From the NCBI GenBank assembly GCA_902470815.1, contig CABRHS010000026.1, positions 1-8,124 on the forward strand: a stretch of 8,124 bases of DNA, written 5' to 3'. The notes below the pieces were generated by a model. It ran no database searches. It had not been told where the DNA came from and worked only from the letters and a program-made list of their open reading frames with translations. How positions within the stretch are numbered: position 1 is the stretch's first letter; each line of letters begins with the position of its first letter. The DNA comes from an uncultured Collinsella sp. Its GTDB lineage: Bacteria; Actinomycetota; Coriobacteriia; Coriobacteriales; Coriobacteriaceae. This document shows, in pieces, positions 1 through 7,050 of this stretch. A program made the position numbers and the translations under genes.

Positions 1-9
1 GTCGGACAT
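1..9 (-). CDS. Possible first three codons of a leftward gene leaving the window
   Basis: On the minus strand an ATG at 9-7 opens the frame Met-Ser-Asp and runs off the left edge. A GGGAGG Shine-Dalgarno-like sequence (48-43 region and the end of the hairpin nearer 17) lies upstream; the copy that counts is GGGAGG at plus positions 22-17, 7 nt before the ATG. Three codons cannot identify the product. A competing reading is a rightward gene ending at the TAA at 9-11. The good ribosome-site spacing favours the leftward start, but only the adjoining sequence can decide. Confidence 0.3.
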
Positions 10-16
10 AAGAAAA

Positions 17-48
17 CCTCCCATTTCTCGTGTCCAAGAAATGGGAGG
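17..48 (-). terminator. Perfect 12-bp hairpin with T-rich tail on the minus strand, overlapping a ribosome site
   Basis: Positions 17-28 pair perfectly with 37-48 around an 8-nt loop. Read leftward, the stem is followed by TTTTCTT, the shape of an intrinsic terminator; read rightward there is no T tract. The leftward 3' arm ends in GGGAGG, the best Shine-Dalgarno for the ATG at 9-7, so the folded stem would hide that ribosome site. No leftward gene lies upstream inside the window for it to terminate. It may therefore be a leader attenuator or translational switch for the gene beyond the left edge. Confidence 0.5.
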
Positions 49-90
49 CAGTTCAGGCCGGCAGGCCTTTTTCAGCTGGGTTCCCTGAGA

Positions 91-125
91 GTCGAAAATT
101 GTAAAAGAAGTCGAAACTTGCAAAA
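91..125. repeat. Two tandem near-identical 16-mers
   Basis: GTCGAAAATTGTAAAA (91-106) is followed three bases later by GTCGAAACTTGCAAAA (110-125). They match at 14 of 16 positions with a 19-bp period. The period is close to two helical turns, which would suit two protomers of a regulator bound on nearly the same face of the DNA. No regulator is identified. Confidence 0.5.
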
Positions 126-217
126 CTGGCGCTGCAAGCTCAAGCAAGGAGGCACACACCGGTAAGATCGACTTCAGTATTCGGAACGGTCAAAACAAAC
201 CTGTGAATATAAAAGAA

Positions 218-229
218 TATACAGATATA
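218..229. repeat. First copy of the 12-mer TATACAGATATA, with an inverted half-site
   Basis: TATACAGATATA occurs here and again at 644-655, just ahead of pflA. The seven-base core TATACAG (218-224) is also present inverted, as CTGTATA at 241-247, giving a 7-bp perfect inverted repeat with a 16-nt spacer. It lies in the most AT-rich part of the window, so part of the match may be compositional. Confidence 0.4.
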
Positions 230-603
230 GACTCATAAACCTGTATAAAAAGAAGCTGGGATTTTAGTGCAGAACGCGAGAAACAAGAAGAGCAACTTAT
301 ACGTTGCCAAGGATGTAGTTGCGGCCTTTACGTGATACGAGCGCGCCTTGTCGGTCCCGGGAGGAGACACTGCGCGGGAAAGGCCCGTGCGTTCCGTTCC
401 GCAAAAAATGAATGTCGAGGACAGCTTTCGCATGCTCAGAGAAAGCCGCAAGCGTAGGGAGTGACGGGCGGTTCAGCGTCAAGCAGGGGGTTGTGGATGA
501 ACGGCCGGGCGGCTTGCTTGATTTTGATATCCCCCTTATGCGCACGTATCTCGAGGAAACGAATTTCGGCTGAGCATGCCCGGCGGATGCATGCGATTCT
601 CGA

Positions 604-636
604 TCAGCCGCCCCATACGGGGCGGCTGACTTTTTG
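604..636 (+). terminator. Strong rightward intrinsic terminator just upstream of pflA
   Basis: TCAGCCGCCCC (604-614) pairs perfectly with GGGGCGGCTGA (619-629) around the four-base loop ATAC, and is followed by C and then TTTTT (631-635). This is a textbook rightward terminator and has no T tract on the other strand. It ends only 41 nt before the pflA start codon, although no rightward gene is recognised in the 590 bp ahead of it. It should therefore end a non-coding transcript, act as a pflA leader attenuator, or insulate pflA from a gene left of the window. GGGCGGCT at 507-514 could pair with AGCCGCCC at 606-613 and compete with the stem. Confidence 0.8.
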
Positions 637-643
637 CTACCCT

Positions 644-657
644 TATACAGATATATT
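644..657 (+). promoter_or_regulatory. Second TATACAGATATA copy / possible pflA -10 region
   Basis: The 12-mer at 644-655 repeats the one at 218-229. It overlaps TATATT (652-657), which could serve as a -10 box giving a transcript that starts around 664, almost at the ribosome site. No good -35 box lies at the right distance, because the terminator's T run occupies that place. A regulator site is an equally good reading. Confidence 0.3.
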
Positions 658-677
658 GCCGAAGGGGGAGATGGTCT

Positions 678-1496
678 ATGGCACGCGTGCAGCTGGATAG
701 TTCGCAGGGCCAAGATTCGGGTTACGCGATCGGGCGGGTGCATTCGATTGAGAGCATGGGCACGGTCGATGGTCCGGGTGTGCGATTCGTGGTGTTCACG
801 CAGGGGTGCCCCATGCGTTGCGCCTATTGCCACAATCCAGACACGTGGTCCGTGGGCGACGGCGTGGGTACCCCGGTCACCGTCGAGCGCATCGTGAGCG
901 AATTTGAGAGCAACCGGCCGTTTTACCGCACGGGCGGCATAACGGTGACGGGTGGCGAGCCCTTGCTGCAGCCTGAGTTCGTGGGCGATCTGTTCAAGGC
1001 GATGCACGATAACCCCAACGGGCGCGTGCATACGTGCCTGGACAGCTGCGGGTACGCGTATAACCCCAAGCGTCCCGAGCGCTTCGAGAAGGTGCTCTCG
1101 GAGACCGATCTTGTCCTGCTCGACATCAAGCACAGCGACCCGGAGGGGCACAAACAGCTCACGCGCTGCGCGCCGGACAACATCATCGCGTTCGGCGATG
1201 AGCTCGCGCGACGCGGGATCAAGGTCGTCATCCGCCATGTGGTGGTGCCCGGAATCACCGATACGGTTGAGGAATGCGAGGCGCTCGGAAGGCTCATAGC
1301 GCCCTGGCACAACATCGTGGGGCTCGAGATGCTGCCCTACCATACGATGGGCATCGTGAAATATGAGCAACTTGGGATCGAGTACCCGCTCGAGGGCGTG
1401 CCCGCAATGGATAAAGGGCGCATGCCCGAGCTGCGCGAGGCGGTCATGCGCGGCCTGCGCGCGGGCAGGGCGGCTGAGCGTAGCTGCCAGGGTTAG
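678..1496 (+). CDS. pflA: Pyruvate formate-lyase activating enzyme (radical SAM)
   Basis: This enzyme uses S-adenosylmethionine and a 4Fe-4S cluster to place the glycyl radical on pyruvate formate-lyase, which splits pyruvate into acetyl-CoA and formate in anaerobic fermentation. The 272-residue product has the cluster motif CxxxCxxC at Cys44, Cys48 and Cys51 (GCPMRCAYCHNPD). It also has the SAM-binding TGGEPLLQPEF near 91-101, LLDIKH at 147-152, RHVVVPGITD at 186-195 and LPYHTMG at 219-225, all in the expected order. It is somewhat longer than the roughly 246-residue E. coli enzyme because of about 15 extra N-terminal residues and a short C-terminal tail. ATG 678 is preceded by AGGGGGAG at 663-670 with 7 nt spacing. 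The enzyme is cytosolic. Its partner pflB is not in the window. A terminator lies 41 nt upstream, so expression may need readthrough or a promoter squeezed in between. Activases of other glycyl-radical enzymes are related, but the length and motifs fit PflA best. Confidence 0.93.
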   Translation: MARVQLDSSQGQDSGYAIGRVHSIESMGTVDGPGVRFVVFTQGCPMRCAYCHNPDTWSVGDGVGTPVTVERIVSEFESNRPFYRTGGITVTGGEPLLQPEFVGDLFKAMHDNPNGRVHTCLDSCGYAYNPKRPERFEKVLSETDLVLLDIKHSDPEGHKQLTRCAPDNIIAFGDELARRGIKVVIRHVVVPGITDTVEECEALGRLIAPWHNIVGLEMLPYHTMGIVKYEQLGIEYPLEGVPAMDKGRMPELREAVMRGLRAGRAAERSCQG

Positions 1497-1529
1497 GCTT
1501 CAGGTCCACAGGGAATCATCGAGCAAGAA

Positions 1530-1568
1530 AAAAGGCGGCGCCGGAGGAAAGACCCGGCGCCGCCTTTT
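1530..1568. terminator. Bidirectional intrinsic terminator between pflA and thrB
   Basis: AAAAGGCGGCGCCGG (1530-1544) pairs perfectly with CCGGCGCCGCCTTTT (1554-1568) around a 9-nt loop. Extra A residues precede the stem and a T run ends it, so both strands show a stem followed by T. It lies 33 nt after the pflA stop and serves convergent thrC-thrB transcription from the other side. The 178 bp between it and the thrB stop (1569-1746) contains only weak short inverted repeats and no credible gene. Confidence 0.9.
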
Positions 1569-1746
1569 ATGAGGGGTGGAGTACTTCTTGTGTACCCCTG
1601 CCCGCATTTTTGGATACATTGCGACCGTCGTTCACGATGTCAGCACCGTTTGCGCACGGCGCCAACACATCTGGGCGGTTGGAGGTCGCCTCCTAGTGCG
1701 CCTCGGCTCCCCGCTGGCTCGGGATCCGGATGGGGGAGGGGCGCGG

Positions 1747-2628
1747 TTACAGGTACTCGATCTGGGCGCCCTGCGTATCGCACGTGAGGATGTGGGTTGC
1801 GCATTCGGGGAAGGCCTCGCGTAGGCGGACCTGCAGGAATTTGGCAACGATGGTGTCGTCGGTGACCGCCATGAGGGTCGACCCGGAGCCGGAGATCCAC
1901 AGCGTGCCCGCTCCGCCGCCCAGGCATGCGTCGCGGATGGCGTCGTAGTCGGGGATGAGCGCCCGGCGATGGGGCTCCTGCAGGCGGTCGTCATTCGCGT
2001 CCGCGATGAGGGAGAGGTCGCCCGTCTCCAGGCCCCGCGTCATGCCGGCGATGCGCCCCATCTGCCATACCGCATCCGACAGGGGCACCCCCTGTGGGAC
2101 CACCTTGCGCGCTTCGCTCGTATGGACCTCGTACGGGGGGATGATGGTGACGAAGCGCAGGTTATCGTTCACGCCGTAGCGCAGGCAACGCGGAAGGCCG
2201 CCCTCGGGCGTGAATGAGCAGACGGCGCCGCCCAGGATCGCGGGGGCGACGTTGTCGGGGTGGCCCTCGACGGATGTGGCGAGGCGGACGAGCTCCGCGC
2301 GGTCGACGGTGTGGCCGGTGAGGGCGGCGGCGGCCATGATGCCGGCCACGACGCAAGTCGAGCTGCTGCCCAGCCCTCGCGCGACGGGAACATCGGTCTG
2401 GATGTCAAGGCGCACGGGGAAGGGTTCCTCGCCCCACTCGCGCAGCGCGTCGACAAAGGAGACGTACACGAGGTTGCCCTCGTTCTGGAATTCCTCGGGG
2501 CAACCGGAGATCTGCAGGCTCTCCGAGCGCTCAAAGGTGAAGTGCGAGTACAGTGAGACGGCCATGCCGAGCGTGTCGTAGCCGATGCCCAGGTTCGCGC
2601 TTGTTGCCGGGACGGTGATCTTGATCAT
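1747..2628 (-). CDS. thrB: Homoserine kinase (GHMP kinase family)
   Basis: The enzyme phosphorylates homoserine with ATP to give O-phosphohomoserine, the substrate of threonine synthase. The 293-residue length is normal for the family. Visible motifs are VPATSANLGIGYDTLG at 6-21 (the family usually has NLGPGFD), the ATP-binding glycine/serine loop PVARGLGSSST at 81-91, EGHPDNVAPAILGG at 121-134, and the C-terminal GHMP motif GTLWISGSGSTLMAV at 241-255. In the last motif the usual SGSGPT reads SGSGST, with Ser250 in place of proline, a modest variation. The start ATG (2628-2626) has GGAGG 7 nt upstream. The gene begins 22 bp after the thrC stop on the same strand, so the two are almost certainly co-transcribed as thrC-thrB. 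Transcription ends at the bidirectional terminator 1530-1568. The protein is cytosolic. Confidence 0.95.
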   Translation of the reverse strand: MIKITVPATSANLGIGYDTLGMAVSLYSHFTFERSESLQISGCPEEFQNEGNLVYVSFVDALREWGEEPFPVRLDIQTDVPVARGLGSSSTCVVAGIMAAAALTGHTVDRAELVRLATSVEGHPDNVAPAILGGAVCSFTPEGGLPRCLRYGVNDNLRFVTIIPPYEVHTSEARKVVPQGVPLSDAVWQMGRIAGMTRGLETGDLSLIADANDDRLQEPHRRALIPDYDAIRDACLGGGAGTLWISGSGSTLMAVTDDTIVAKFLQVRLREAFPECATHILTCDTQGAQIEYL

Positions 2629-2650
2629 GCAAAAACCTCCTGGGGCCGCG

Positions 2651-4159
2651 CTACAGGGATGCGGCGGCCTGTTCGACGTAGACGGGCATCTGGTCTACGT
2701 CCACCACGTCTGTGTGCAGTACGGGCTTGTCCTGCAGCGTGGCGAGCTGCTCGGGCGCGCAGGTGCCGGTTGCCTTGGCGAGCACGTCCATGCAGGCGAA
2801 GTCGCTCGGCGGGCAGAACAGGCCGAGCGCGCTGGCGACGGCGCGGGGGAACTTGTACGGGCTTGCGGTCGAGAGCAGGACGCGCGCCTTGGCGCCGGGC
2901 GCTGCGGGCACCTGGCCCAGTACGTGGTAGCCGCAGGCGGTGTGCGGGTCGATCACGTAGCCGTTTGCATCCCAACACGCCTTGATGGCCGCGGCGACCT
3001 CGTCTTCGCTGGCCCAGCCGCAGGCGAAGATCTCCTGGATCTTGGTGAGCAAGTCGACGGGAAGGGTGTAGGAGCCGTTGCTCGAAAGCTCGTCCATGAG
3101 GCGCGCCACAAGGTCGACGTCGCCGTCGGAGAGGTAGTAGAGCATGCGCTCGAGGTTGGACGAGACGAGGATGTCCATGGACGGCGAGGTGGTGGTGAAG
3201 AACGGGCGCTCGCGGTCGTAGGTGCCGGTGGTAAGGAAGTCGAACAGGACATTGTTCGCGTCGCTCGCCACGATGAGCTTGGCTACGGGCAGCCCCAGGC
3301 GCTTGGCGTAATAACCGGCGAGGATGTCGCCGAAGTTGCCGGTGGGTACGCAGAACTCGACCTCATCGCCGCAGGTGATGGTGCCGGCTCGCAGCAGCTG
3401 CGCGTAAGCGGCGAAGTAATAGACGACTTGCGGCACCAGGCGGCCGACGTTGATGGAGTTGGCGCTGGAGAGCATGACGCCTTGACTGGCGAGTCGGTCG
3501 GCGAGCTCGCGGTCGGCGAAGACCTGCTTGACGGCGGTCTGCGCGTCGTCGAAGTTGCCGCGCACGGCGCAAACGGCCACGTTGGAGCCCTCCTGGGTGC
3601 TCATCTGGAGCTCCTGCACGCGGCTGACCTTGCCCTCGGGGTAAAAGACGGTGATGCCCACGCCCGGGGCATCGGCGAACCCGGCGAGTGCCGCCTTGCC
3701 GGTGTCGCCCGAGGTGGCGGTCACGATCATGATCTTCTCGTCCTGCATGCCGGCGCCCGATCCCGTGCGGGCCATGAGGCGCGGCAGCATCTGCAGCGCG
3801 ACGTCCTTGAAGGCGCTCGTGGGGCCGTGCCAGAGCTCGAGCACGCTCGCGGGGACGCCGTCGCTGGACACCGGCGCGATGTCGATCAGGGGAGTGACCT
3901 CGTCGCTTGCGAACGTGCCCTCATAGGCCTCGGACACGCACGCGGCGATCTCGTCTGCGGAGTAGTCAGGCAGGAGCGCCCCGAGCACCTCGCGCGCGAG
4001 GTCGAGATAGCCCATTTCGGAGAGGTCGACGAGCGGGATCTGAACGCTGCCGAGCTCGTCGCTCACATACAGGCCACCGTCGGCTGCGATGCCGCGGCGG
4101 ATGGCCTCCCTGGTGCTGAGCGGCGCCTCGTTGGAACGGGTGCTGTGATAGGACGCCAT
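2651..4159 (-). CDS. thrC: Threonine synthase, PLP-dependent
   Basis: This enzyme converts O-phosphohomoserine and water to threonine and phosphate, the last step of threonine synthesis. The 502-residue product belongs to the long E. coli/yeast-type class: it starts with an N-terminal threonine-synthase domain (YHSTRSNEAPLSTREAI, GIAADGGLYV) before the fold-type II PLP core. Lys118 in HGPTSAFKD is the expected Schiff-base lysine. Other core motifs are ATSGDTGKAAL at 148-158, NSINVGRLVPQ at 234-244, PTGNFGDILAGYYAKRLGLP at 272-291 and TASPYKFP near the C-terminus. The start ATG (4159-4157) has GAGGAG at 4173-4168, 8 nt upstream. It is the first gene of the leftward thrC-thrB pair and is divergent from lysC across a 242-bp control region. 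A 550-codon open frame on the opposite strand is only a GC-composition shadow. Confidence 0.96.
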   Translation of the reverse strand: MASYHSTRSNEAPLSTREAIRRGIAADGGLYVSDELGSVQIPLVDLSEMGYLDLAREVLGALLPDYSADEIAACVSEAYEGTFASDEVTPLIDIAPVSSDGVPASVLELWHGPTSAFKDVALQMLPRLMARTGSGAGMQDEKIMIVTATSGDTGKAALAGFADAPGVGITVFYPEGKVSRVQELQMSTQEGSNVAVCAVRGNFDDAQTAVKQVFADRELADRLASQGVMLSSANSINVGRLVPQVVYYFAAYAQLLRAGTITCGDEVEFCVPTGNFGDILAGYYAKRLGLPVAKLIVASDANNVLFDFLTTGTYDRERPFFTTTSPSMDILVSSNLERMLYYLSDGDVDLVARLMDELSSNGSYTLPVDLLTKIQEIFACGWASEDEVAAAIKACWDANGYVIDPHTACGYHVLGQVPAAPGAKARVLLSTASPYKFPRAVASALGLFCPPSDFACMDVLAKATGTCAPEQLATLQDKPVLHTDVVDVDQMPVYVEQAAASL

Positions 4160-4401
4160 GCCGTCATCTCCTCATGGTGGGGTGGTATGCATGGCGCTCA
4201 TGGTACCAGAGCAACGCGCTCCGTCCTGATAAAGTGAACGCTAGCTCAGGGCTTTCCAGCGCCATTCCACACGACGTTCTTTATTTGGAAACAAAGGCGC
4301 CCGCGAGCTGGAGAAACACTAGCGCATGATAAAGTGGCAATCTGCATGTTTATGCGCGGGCGGTCTTGGCCATGCCCGTAAAAGAGAGGGTAGCGCTCAT
4401 C
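4160..4401. promoter_or_regulatory. Divergent control region between thrC and lysC
   Basis: These 242 bp must hold the promoters of both thrC (leftward) and lysC (rightward). TGATAAAGTG occurs twice, at 4227-4236 and 4327-4336, exactly 100 bp apart. Each copy reads rightward as an extended -10 shape (TG-A-TAAAGT), but no clear -35 box precedes either one. Between them the inverted pair CGCTAG (4239-4244) and CTAGCG (4319-4324) brackets a segment with a further pairing, 4253-4260 with 4307-4314 (8 bp, one G-T). The perfect palindrome TGGTACCA is at 4201-4208. No lysine riboswitch or T-box core was recognised. Confidence 0.5.
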
Positions 4402-5766
4402 ATGATCAAGATCACGAAGTTCGGCGGCTCATCCGTCGCCGACGCCGATCACTTCAGGAAAATCAAGGCGATTATCGACGCCGATCCGGCCCGCCGCTTC
4501 GTGGTGGTGAGCGCCTGCGGCCGCCGCTCGAAGGACGACACCAAGGTCACCGACCTCCTGTACCTCGTTGACGCGCACGTGAACTACCATGTCTCGTGCG
4601 AGGACCTGCTCGCGGACATCGGCCAGCGCTACTTCGACATCGCCGACGAGCTCGGCCTTGCGTACCCGATTCGCGAGGAGTTCGCGGTCTTCGCCGAGCG
4701 GGCGCGCTCGGGCGGATACACAACTGAGGAGCTGGTGAGCCGTGGCGAGTACTTCACCGCTCGCCTCATGGCCGAGTACCTGGGGCTGCCGTTTATCGAC
4801 GCTGCCGATATGGTGGCCTTCCACCACGACGGGACCCTCTCGATGTCGCGCACGGCCAAGCTGGTGAAGGAGAACGCCCGTGAGGGCGGCTTCGTGATGC
4901 CGGGCTTCTACGGCGCGACCAAGGAGGGCAAGGTCAAGCTGCTCGACCGCGGCGGCGGCGACATCTCTGGCTCCATCCTTGCCCAGTGCCTGGAGGCCGA
5001 TTTGTACGAGAACTGGACGGACGTCTCGGGCTTCCTCTCGGCCGACCCGCGGATCGTGCCGGGCGCACGACCCATCCCGCGCATCACCTACGAGGAGCTG
5101 CGCGAGCTCTCCTACATGGGTGCGAGCGTCCTGCATGAGGAGGCGGTCTTCCCCGTCCGCGAGGCCGGCATCCCGCTCGTGATCAAGAACACCAACGCGC
5201 CGGAGGACCCGGGCACCATCATCTCCGAGACCGCCAAAGAGGGCGACACGGAGCCGATCATCACCGGCATCGCCGGCAAGCGGAATTTCCTGGCGATCAA
5301 CGTCTCGCGCGACCGCACCAAGAGCCGCATCGGTTTTATGCGTCGCGCGCTCTCGGTATTCGAGCGCTACGGCGTGTCGGTCGAGCACATGCCCACGGGC
5401 GTGGACCAGTTCGCGGCGGTGGTCCAGGCGGCAGACGTCAAGGACTCCCTGTACTCGCTCGTCGCCGACATCCAGGAGGAGGTCGAGCCGCTCGAGATCG
5501 AGGTCGTCGAGGACCTGGCGCTCATCGCCACGGTCGGTCGCAACCTGCGCGGGCGCGCGGGCATCTCGGGCCACCTGTTCGGCAAGCTGGGCGAGGCGGG
5601 CGTGAGCGTTCGCATGATCACCCAGGGTTGCGATGAGATCAACATCATCGTGGGCGTTGAGGAGCGCGATTTCGACCTGGCCATCAAGACCATCTACGAG
5701 GCGTTCTCGGATGAGAACGGCATCGTAACCACGTCGGAGCTCGAGCCGCCGCGGCTCGCGTTCTAG
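4402..5766 (+). CDS. lysC: Aspartate kinase (monofunctional, LysC/YclM type)
   Basis: The enzyme phosphorylates aspartate to aspartyl phosphate, the committed step toward lysine, diaminopimelate, threonine and methionine. From ATG 4402 it has 454 residues, the usual length for this class. The kinase domain shows KFGGSS at 6-11, a DPARRFVVVSACGRR segment at 28-42 and DDTKVTDLL at 45-53 that recall Bacillus YclM, SRGEYFTARLMAEYLG at 113-128, the phosphate loop LDRGGGDISG at 181-190 (commonly RGGSD), and WTDVSGFLSADPRIVPGA at 205-222. Two ACT domains follow, near 296-355 and 372-435, so allosteric feedback by lysine and/or threonine is expected. Earlier in-frame starts exist (TTG 4366, ATG 4372). 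ATG 4402 is preferred because it puts KFGGSS at the usual distance from the N-terminus; AGAGAGGG at 4383-4390 precedes it with a rather long 11-nt spacing. It probably forms an operon with asd, 71 bp downstream. Confidence 0.94.
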   Translation: MIKITKFGGSSVADADHFRKIKAIIDADPARRFVVVSACGRRSKDDTKVTDLLYLVDAHVNYHVSCEDLLADIGQRYFDIADELGLAYPIREEFAVFAERARSGGYTTEELVSRGEYFTARLMAEYLGLPFIDAADMVAFHHDGTLSMSRTAKLVKENAREGGFVMPGFYGATKEGKVKLLDRGGGDISGSILAQCLEADLYENWTDVSGFLSADPRIVPGARPIPRITYEELRELSYMGASVLHEEAVFPVREAGIPLVIKNTNAPEDPGTIISETAKEGDTEPIITGIAGKRNFLAINVSRDRTKSRIGFMRRALSVFERYGVSVEHMPTGVDQFAAVVQAADVKDSLYSLVADIQEEVEPLEIEVVEDLALIATVGRNLRGRAGISGHLFGKLGEAGVSVRMITQGCDEINIIVGVEERDFDLAIKTIYEAFSDENGIVTTSELEPPRLAF

Positions 5767-5782
5767 CGCGTCGGCAATCTAT

Positions 5783-5817
5783 ACGGAAAAGCTATTCCGT
5801 CGGGCAGGGCCCGGCGG
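5783..5817 (+). promoter_or_regulatory. Two mutually exclusive hairpins in the lysC-asd gap
   Basis: ACGGAA (5783-5788) pairs with TTCCGT (5795-5800). Alternatively, CCGTCGGGC (5797-5805) pairs with GCCCGGCGG (5809-5817), 9 bp with one G-T pair and the triloop AGG. Both need 5797-5800, so only one can form at a time. There is no T tract, so neither is an ordinary terminator. The second hairpin ends 7 nt before the asd ribosome site at 5825-5830 and could tune asd translation or mRNA stability, but chance pairing in GC-rich DNA is possible. Confidence 0.35.
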
Positions 5818-5837
5818 GCAAGGTGAGGAGCGATCGC

Positions 5838-6862
<1,025 letters not shown>

Positions 6863-6863
<1 letters not shown>

Positions 6864-6886
6864 GTCTGCTCGGCGCGGCGCAGACC
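6863..6886 (+). terminator. Hairpin abutting the asd stop codon
   Basis: GGTCTGC (6863-6869, starting at the last base of the TAG stop) pairs with GCAGACC (6880-6886) around a 10-nt loop. No T tract follows, so this is at best a non-canonical terminator or a 3'-end stabilising structure for the lysC-asd transcript. Confidence 0.35.
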
Positions 6887-6942
6887 GCTCGTCGTCAATG
6901 TCTGCCGTCTGCGAGTAAAGCAACAAGAAACGTCAAAGTGTG

Positions 6943-6948
6943 TACAAT
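6943..6948 (+). promoter_or_regulatory. Candidate -10 box TACAAT
   Basis: TACAAT matches the consensus TATAAT at five of six positions and sits in a locally AT-richer patch (6911-6950). The sequence 17 bp upstream (GCAACA at 6920-6925) is a poor -35. If used, transcription would start near 6955, ahead of the hairpin at 6973-7014. It would give either a long leader for the DegV gene or a short RNA. Confidence 0.35.
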
Positions 6949-6972
6949 CTTGCCTACGCACGGAATCATTCG

Positions 6973-7014
6973 CGAAGGCGCCGCCTGGGCTCTAGCCGAA
7001 AGGTGGCGCCTTCG
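6973..7014. other. GC-rich hairpin in the asd-degV gap
   Basis: CGAAGGCGCC (6973-6982) pairs perfectly with GGCGCCTTCG (7005-7014). GCCT (6983-6986) can extend the stem with AGGT (7001-7004), using one G-T pair, to 14 bp. The remaining loop contains GGC-TCTA-GCC. The next T run is TTTT at 7028-7031, 13 nt beyond the stem, too far for a standard terminator. It could be a non-canonical terminator for asd or the body of a small RNA. Confidence 0.5.
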
Positions 7015-7020
7015 TGGCGA

Positions 7021-7050
7021 TTGTCCCTTTTCTGGGCGATGTGCGACAAT
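7021..7050 (+). promoter_or_regulatory. Candidate promoter for the DegV gene
   Basis: TTGTCC (7021-7026) and GACAAT (7045-7050), 18 bp apart, each match four of six positions of the standard -35 and -10 boxes. They would start a transcript near 7057 and leave a leader of about 33 nt. The pair also overlaps the inverted repeat GATTGTC (7019-7025) / GACAATC (7045-7051), so an operator reading is possible. Confidence 0.35.

Larger units (their letters stand above)
12..603. other. Gene-poor intergenic region of about 590 bp
   Basis: I recognise no protein in this stretch. The open frames in it have no convincing start or ribosome site and resemble no family I know. The visible structure is: the hairpin at 17-48; a small GC hairpin AGGCC/GGCCT (55-59 with 64-68) followed by T at 68-72, a weak rightward terminator shape; tandem 16-mers at 91-125; an AT-rich patch at 190-255 with the repeat AAACCTGT at 197-204 and 237-244; and a hairpin at 372-390 (7 bp, loop AAAGG). 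A short rightward frame at 408-464 encodes an 18-residue charged peptide (MNVEDSF...RKRRE) with no clear ribosome site. No known riboswitch consensus was recognised. Confidence 0.6.

Noticed and set aside
408..464. 18-residue peptide frame, extendable to GTG 387 or TTG 348
   Set aside because: There is no convincing ribosome site and it is too short to judge by composition. It is mentioned only within the gap description.
12..677. CRISPR array, tRNA or housekeeping RNA (RNase P, tmRNA, SRP RNA) in the left gap
   Set aside because: There are no regular repeats and spacers, no cloverleaf, and none of the conserved cores of those RNAs could be recognised.
297..1370. 357-codon open frame on the minus strand across pflA
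   Set aside because: Most of it is the antisense of a clear pflA and has GC-shadow composition. The last 80 codons lie outside pflA, but they have no ATG of their own after the terminator region and match no family I know.
1576..1824. 82-codon plus-strand frame between pflA and thrB
   Set aside because: It starts with a non-ATG codon, has no ribosome site and overlaps the 3' end of thrB. It shows no family resemblance.
2585..4237. 550-codon open frame on the plus strand opposite thrC
   Set aside because: It is fully antisense to thrC, which carries all the threonine-synthase motifs. The Gly/Val/Ala/Asp/Glu-rich translation is typical of a shadow in GC-rich DNA.
4160..4401. Lysine riboswitch or T-box leader upstream of lysC
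   Set aside because: No lysine riboswitch core or T-box sequence is visible, and there is no terminator before lysC.
4429..5574. 381-codon minus-strand frame opposite lysC
   Set aside because: Antisense shadow rich in Arg/Asp/Leu/Val with no domain, and LysC is unambiguous.
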